NCBI GenBank assembly: GCA_048394785.1
Contig: DBFJGL010000021.1
Coordinates: 1 to 10,200, forward strand
Direction of reading: 5' to 3'
Length of the DNA: 10,200 nucleotides
From: DBFJGL01 sp048394785
Lineage (GTDB): Bacteria; Bacillota; Clostridia; Christensenellales; CAG-917
Positions 8,047 through 10,200 of the stretch are shown here, in pieces. The notes beneath the pieces are model-generated. The model worked only from the letters and a program-made list of their open reading frames with translations, did no database searches and was not told the origin of the DNA. Numbering within the stretch: position 1 is the stretch's first letter; each line of letters starts with the position of its first letter. The position numbers and the translations under genes were made by a program.

Positions 8047-8907
8047 ATGAACTACGCAAAATTCGGACCGTCAGGACATTCCCAATCATTTACGGATGAG
8101 GGTTATACGGCAACGATACAAATGCCTGCGTGGCTTAAAGCGCGCGGTTTGGAATTGTTTGAATACTCCTTCGGCAGAGGTGTGCGCGTGTCGACGGCGA
8201 CTGCCGCTCAGATAGGCGAGGAAGCGGATAAGTACGGGATAGAGCTGAGCGTTCACGCTCCGTATTTTATAAATTTCGCTTCGCCAGAAATGGAAAAATC
8301 GGCAAATTCCATAAATTATCTGCTCAGTTCTCTTAAAGTTTTGAAGGCATTCGGCGGAAAAAGATGCGTTTTTCACACGGGCGCGGAGGGCGGTCAGCCG
8401 CGCGAAGAAGCGTTTTCGCGCGCAAAATCGGTGTTTTCGGATGCGGTTCAACTTGCTTGCGACGAAGGATACGGCGACTTGCTTATTTGTCCCGAAACAA
8501 TGGGCAAACAAGCGCAAATAGGCACGGTAGACGAGGTTATAGAGCTGTGCAAAGTAGCGGACAACGTCTATCCCTGCATTGATTTCGGGCATATCAACGC
8601 CTTATACGGAGGCACTCTCAAAGCCGCGAAAGATTTTGAAGTCATTGTCAAAAAGATGTTTGACGGTGTGGGGGACGATAAAACCAAAAATATGCACGTG
8701 CACTTTTCCAAAATTCAGTACGGGGCAAAAGGCGAAATACGCCATCTTACGTTTTCGGACAATGTTTTCGGACCTGAATTCGAACCGTTTGCGGAAATTA
8801 TCGCAAAATATTCGCTTACGCCGCACGTTCTGTCCGAATCGGCAGGAACCCAAGCGGAAGACGCCGCCTATATGCAAAACGTATATCGCAATCTTATGCA
8901 CGTTTAA
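8047..8907 (+). CDS. TIM-barrel AP endonuclease IV-like protein
   Basis: This 286-aa protein belongs to the endonuclease IV/xylose isomerase-like TIM-barrel superfamily. Most zinc ligands of E. coli Nfo have clear counterparts: His70 (SVHAPYFINFASPE), His110 (FHTG), Glu150 (CPETMGK), Asp179 and His182 (DFGHINA), His217 (HVHFSK), His233 (EIRHL) and Glu264 (LSESAG). The position of Nfo Asp229, in DRH, appears as Ile231 in IRH. A true enzyme would cleave the backbone 5' of abasic sites, but this divergent branch may differ, so I give no gene symbol. The ATG at 8047 has GAGGAG at 8034-8039 with ideal spacing; an ATG at 8032 is in frame but lacks a site. It sits 11 nt after ribF, where rpsO is often found. 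No rho-independent terminator follows. Confidence 0.82.
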   Translation: MNYAKFGPSGHSQSFTDEGYTATIQMPAWLKARGLELFEYSFGRGVRVSTATAAQIGEEADKYGIELSVHAPYFINFASPEMEKSANSINYLLSSLKVLKAFGGKRCVFHTGAEGGQPREEAFSRAKSVFSDAVQLACDEGYGDLLICPETMGKQAQIGTVDEVIELCKVADNVYPCIDFGHINALYGGTLKAAKDFEVIVKKMFDGVGDDKTKNMHVHFSKIQYGAKGEIRHLTFSDNVFGPEFEPFAEIIAKYSLTPHVLSESAGTQAEDAAYMQNVYRNLMHV

Positions 8908-9049
8908 TTATAAACAGGCAGTGCAGCCGTCTATGCGCTCAGTAAGTTTAATCGTGAGGTTGCTAAATAAAATATAGACCAAATCGATTATAGGATATTA
9001 AAAAATTATCAGGTCGAAAATCTTATAAACACGAGAAAAAAAGAGGCAA
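8908..9049. other. AT-rich convergent intergenic region
   Basis: The operon and the minus-strand repressor converge here. Only weak hairpins were found: GTTTA-atta-TAAAC at about 8902-8915, with no T-run after it, and an A7 tract at 9036-9042 that reads as a T-run just downstream of the repressor stop on the minus strand but lacks a clear stem. It holds one copy of the 11-mer AAATCGATTAT at 8981-8991. No gene was seen. Confidence 0.5.
8981..8991. repeat. Direct repeat AAATCGATTAT, left copy
   Basis: This is an exact 11-bp match to 9946-9956 in the same orientation. The two copies bracket the repressor and the 119-aa gene, about 965 bp apart. An AT-rich 11-mer match at this distance could be chance. 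Confidence 0.4.
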
Positions 9050-9259
9050 TTAAGGTTTATCCAAATCCACCAAATCCTCGAATTTAATATTAAGCTCGTT
9101 TATTATTGCAATCAGACTGCTCAGCGTGGGCTCAACCTCACCCAATTCCCATTGACTTATTCTTTGTTGCGCAATACCAAGCCTTTCCGCAAGTTTTTTC
9201 TGTGTATAGCCTGCGGCAATGCGTTCGCGTTTCAAGTTTTCGCCAAATGAACTCGTCAT
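9050..9259 (-). CDS. Small XRE/Cro-family HTH transcriptional regulator
   Basis: The 69-aa protein is essentially one helix-turn-helix domain of the Cro/C1 type. SFGENLKRERIAAGYTQ forms the first helix and entry to the second, KKLAERLGI (21-29) is the second, and AQQRISQWELG (30-40) is the recognition helix, followed by the typical PTLSSLIAIINELNI and an acidic end. There is no extra sensor or protease domain, so it is probably a simple DNA-bound dimer. I chose the start at 9259 because family members begin a few residues before the FGENLKRER motif. No Shine-Dalgarno sequence precedes it, and a TATAAT on the minus strand ends 13 nt before the ATG, so the mRNA would be nearly leaderless. Repeated TTAGTGT half-sites just upstream point to autoregulation. 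It is divergent from the 119-aa gene. Its target and trigger are unknown. Confidence 0.85.
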   Translation of the reverse strand: MTSSFGENLKRERIAAGYTQKKLAERLGIAQQRISQWELGEVEPTLSSLIAIINELNIKFEDLVDLDKP

Positions 9260-9262
9260 ATA

Positions 9263-9291
9263 TTGACAATACATTATATTTAGTGTAAAAT
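9263..9291 (+). promoter_or_regulatory. Near-consensus plus-strand promoter, divergent from the repressor
   Basis: A perfect -35 TTGACA at 9263-9268 is followed after exactly 17 nt by TAAAAT at 9286-9291, five of six matches to the -10 consensus. Transcription would start near 9298 and run toward the 119-aa gene. The operator half-site TTTAGTGT (9279-9286) lies in the spacer and touches the -10, and the palindrome at 9300-9315 covers the initial transcribed bases. Confidence 0.7.
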
Positions 9292-9300
9292 TGTTTCTAA
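9273..9300 (-). promoter_or_regulatory. Predicted promoter of the XRE repressor
   Basis: On the minus strand a perfect -10 TATAAT occupies 9278-9273, with only a weak -35 (TTAGAA at 9300-9295, 16-nt spacer). Transcription would begin near 9266, about seven bases before the start codon. A weak -35 overlapped by operator half-sites is typical of autoregulated repressor promoters. Confidence 0.55.
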
Positions 9301-9315
9301 CACTAAAATTAGTGT
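9279..9315. promoter_or_regulatory. Operator cluster: three TTAGTGT half-sites
   Basis: TTTAGTGT at 9279-9286 faces ACACTAAA at 9300-9307, with half-site centres 21 bp apart, about two helical turns. ACACTAA-aa-TTAGTGT at 9300-9315 is a perfect 16-bp palindrome. The sites overlap both divergent promoters and adjoin an XRE gene, so binding by that protein is the obvious inference. Confidence 0.65.
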
Positions 9316-9341
9316 GTAAACATAAGGCTTTTATATGCAAA

Positions 9342-9363
9342 TAAGTTGAAAGTAAGTTGAAAG
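9342..9363 (+). repeat. Perfect tandem 11-bp repeat TAAGTTGAAAG x2
   Basis: Two identical 11-bp units lie head to tail at 9342-9352 and 9353-9363, followed by a partial third copy (AGTTG). They are in the leader of the 119-aa gene. They could be a replication-slippage duplication or paired binding sites; one helical turn of spacing would suit the latter. Confidence 0.75.
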
Positions 9364-9383
9364 TTGTGACAGACGGGGAAGTA

Positions 9384-9476
9384 ATGCGAAGAATGAATGC
9401 AATGCGACGGGTGCACCTAACAAGAAGCGGTGCAATGCAATATGGTCAAATGATTAGCACAAAAATGTATATTTAG
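9384..9476 (+). CDS. Possible 30-codon small ORF in the leader
   Basis: An ATG at 9384 opens a frame ending with TAG at 9474-9476. The 30-residue product would start MRRMNAMRRVHLTRSG and contains six Met and five Arg. A weak purine-rich GGGGAA lies just upstream. The frame covers the leader hairpin and ends 32 nt before the 119-aa gene. It may be a leader peptide, a small protein, or chance; codon use gives no clear support. Confidence 0.25.
   Translation: MRRMNAMRRVHLTRSGAMQYGQMISTKMYI
9412..9434 (+). other. GC-rich hairpin in the leader of the 119-aa gene
   Basis: TGCACC (9412-9417) and GGTGCA (9429-9434) pair around an 11-nt loop. TGTGACAG at 9365-9372 and CTGTCACA at 9481-9488 could form an outer long-range stem around it. 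There is no T-run, so it does not act as a simple terminator. Confidence 0.4.
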
Positions 9477-9480
9477 CACA
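9454..9480 (+). repeat. Direct repeat TTAGCACA, two copies 19 bp apart
   Basis: Identical octamers occupy 9454-9461 and 9473-9480, with a -10-like TATATT between them at 9468-9473. They resemble the TTAGTGT operator in the first four bases only. They may bind a second regulator close to the 119-aa gene. Confidence 0.45.
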
Positions 9481-9508
9481 CTGTCACACAGACAAAACAG
9501 GTAAGATT

Positions 9509-9868
9509 ATGGAGAAAAGTTGCTTTTTTAACGATATCAACAATAAATCGGCGGAATCAGGTGCGGAAAATGTAAATGCAACGGCGGTAGACGTGCCGGA
9601 AAATAATGGCAGGACTGTTGTCGACGATAATGTCGTGTCGCAAATTAAATCGCTTACAGACGCCGTATGCGGTTTACTTTGCGCGCTCAATGCGGCTGAC
9701 TGCCGCGGAAATGATTTTTCTTCGTTAATCGGCGCGAAAAAACACACTTCGAATGCGGAAATAGTGCGGTCGCTCAGCGCCGTGTGCAACAAATCCATCG
9801 CGCTTTTGACAATGGTGAAAGAGTGCGGGAATTATCAAATGCTCGGTTATCCGCCGCACGTCGTCTGA
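9509..9868 (+). CDS. Uncharacterised 119-aa protein
   Basis: I do not recognise this protein. Residues 1-45 are polar, rich in Asn, Glu, Ser and Val, and look disordered. Residues 45-108 look helical (SQIKSLTDAVCGLLCALNAA, then SNAEIVRSLSAVCNKSIALL), and a short tail ends GYPPHVV. There is no signal peptide, and no hydrophobic run long enough for a firm membrane span. Six cysteines (5, 54, 58, 65, 93, 106) are many for a protein of this size, but they do not form a standard zinc-finger pattern. Codon use resembles the operon genes, supporting a real gene. The start at 9509 has only a weak AGGTA site (9499-9503). It follows a leader of about 210 nt from the predicted divergent promoter and is probably repressed by the neighbouring XRE protein. 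No function is assigned. Confidence 0.65.
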   Translation: MEKSCFFNDINNKSAESGAENVNATAVDVPENNGRTVVDDNVVSQIKSLTDAVCGLLCALNAADCRGNDFSSLIGAKKHTSNAEIVRSLSAVCNKSIALLTMVKECGNYQMLGYPPHVV

Positions 9869-9945
9869 ATTCTTCAATAGGCGTTGAACGGTTATCGGAA
9901 TGGAATAGCATTAGTTAAGCTGTAAGACGGAGCGAGGAGTAATAA

Positions 9946-9956
9946 AAATCGATTAT
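9946..9956. repeat. Direct repeat AAATCGATTAT, right copy
   Basis: This is identical to 8981-8991 and in the same orientation. It lies about 80 bp after the 119-aa gene and may mark the right edge of an inserted module, or may be coincidence. Confidence 0.4.
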
Positions 9957-10069
9957 TAAGCGAGTTCATCAACAAAGTCGTTAGAGGCGATTTGACGGGT
10001 TTGGCGAGTAAACATTCATAAAAACAGTTGCGAAGAAATCGAAAAATTGAGTAGAGAACATATTTACAT

Positions 10070-10099
10070 CTATTCGCAAAACACAGCTTTTGCGAATAG
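10070..10099. repeat. Perfect 30-bp palindromic hairpin (12-bp arms, 6-nt loop)
   Basis: CTATTCGCAAAA and TTTTGCGAATAG are exact reverse complements around CACAGC. Neither strand has a T-run directly after the stem, so it is not a standard intrinsic terminator. Candidates are a protein-binding or recombination site, a dispersed palindromic repeat, or an mRNA 3'-end stabiliser. Confidence 0.8.
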
Positions 10100-10115
10100 A
10101 AAGGCAAAAAATCAG

Positions 10116-10159
10116 AATAAAAAGAGGGGCAAATATGATTTCACAATCAATTTGCCCCT
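10116..10159 (-). terminator. Rho-independent terminator for a minus-strand gene from the right
   Basis: AGGGGCAAAT (10125-10134) pairs with ATTTGCCCCT (10150-10159). The stem continues after one bulged base with TGATT (10136-10140) and AATCA (10145-10149) around a TCAC loop. Read on the minus strand, the stem is followed by CTTTTTATT, a normal U-tract. On the plus strand no T-run follows for about 20 nt. Confidence 0.8.
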
Positions 10160-10172
10160 TGCGATAATTACT

Positions 10173-10200
10173 TCAAGCGTTTTTTGGTTTACGTTTATAT
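10173..10200 (-). CDS. Possible 3' end of an unidentified minus-strand gene, partial
   Basis: Reading in from the right edge on the minus strand, one frame ends YKRKPKNA followed by TGA at 10175-10173. That stop is 13 nt before the terminator hairpin, the usual distance. Eight basic residues cannot identify a family. Another minus frame stays open through the hairpin, so the assignment is tentative. Confidence 0.35.

Larger units (their letters stand above)
9869..10172. other. Gene-poor AT-rich region with hairpins
   Basis: No gene with a credible start was found here. It contains one copy of the flanking 11-mer (9946-9956) and an open frame of 31 codons without a start codon (9926-10021, ending LTGLASKHS). 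A second startless frame is open from 10017 to the window edge. It also holds a perfect palindrome at 10070-10099 and a minus-strand terminator at 10125-10159. The startless frames could be remnants of a decayed gene, but the hairpins inside the second one argue for non-coding DNA. Confidence 0.5.

Noticed and set aside
9036..9049. T-run on the minus strand as a terminator of the XRE gene
   Set aside because: Seven T residues follow the stop on the minus strand, but no stable stem precedes them; only a four-base pairing with a very long loop was found.
9050..9868. Toxin-antitoxin pair (XRE antitoxin plus 119-aa toxin)
   Set aside because: Type II pairs are normally co-directional and overlapping. 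Here the genes are divergent and about 250 bp apart, and the 119-aa protein has no toxin motif, so the label is not justified.
10070..10099. Palindrome as a dif/Xer recombination site
   Set aside because: The geometry is similar, but the arms do not match the conserved dif core, and there is no recombinase gene in the window.
9892..10107. Minus-strand open frame of 71 codons
   Set aside because: It has low-complexity hydrophobic content, no ribosome site and no recognisable motif, and it crosses the perfect palindrome.
1..10200. CRISPR arrays, tRNA or rRNA genes, insertion sequences
   Set aside because: No regularly spaced repeats, cloverleaf or rRNA-like segments, or transposase motifs were seen on either strand.

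Overview
The window looks like the chromosome of a Bacillota member, most likely an uncultured Clostridia-type organism. Evidence: the order (rimP end)-nusA-ylxR-ylxQ-infB-rbfA-nrnA-truB-ribF is the classic Gram-positive nusA/infB operon; NusA is short (362 aa, no C-terminal acidic repeats); YlxR and YlxQ are present; and a DHH/DHHA1 NrnA follows RbfA. The species cannot be named from the sequence. The coding strand is moderately GC-rich and the intergenic DNA is clearly richer in A and T.

Positions 1-4944 form a very tight translation/transcription block. The last codons of a probable rimP precede nusA, ylxR, ylxQ, infB and rbfA. Three junctions overlap by exactly 11 nt (ATG-N5-TAA). The products act in transcription elongation and antitermination (NusA), RNA binding (YlxR, YlxQ), translation initiation (IF2) and 30S maturation (RbfA). 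Positions 4958-8907 continue on the same strand: nrnA (nanoRNA/pAp turnover), truB (tRNA pseudouridine 55), ribF (FMN/FAD synthesis) and a TIM-barrel endonuclease IV-like gene. That last gene stands where rpsO often follows ribF. A 186-nt gap before truB and a 99-nt gap before ribF suggest looser coupling or internal promoters. No convincing rho-independent terminator was found after the last gene.

Positions 8908-10200 are AT-rich and of accessory character. A 69-aa XRE-family repressor on the minus strand faces away from a 119-aa unrecognised protein on the plus strand. Between them lies a compact divergent control region. It has a near-consensus plus promoter (TTGACA, 17 nt, TAAAAT), a minus-strand TATAAT only 13 nt before the repressor start codon (so a nearly leaderless mRNA), and three copies of the half-site TTAGTGT, two of them forming a perfect palindrome. 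A leader of about 210 nt before the 119-aa gene holds a tandem 11-bp repeat, a GC-rich hairpin, a possible 30-codon small ORF and two direct TTAGCACA repeats. An 11-bp direct repeat (AAATCGATTAT) flanks this module. The right end holds a perfect 12-bp-arm palindrome and a minus-strand terminator that probably ends a gene entering from the right.

The most interesting part is this small repressor/orphan-protein module with its phage-like switch. Its function cannot be read from the sequence.
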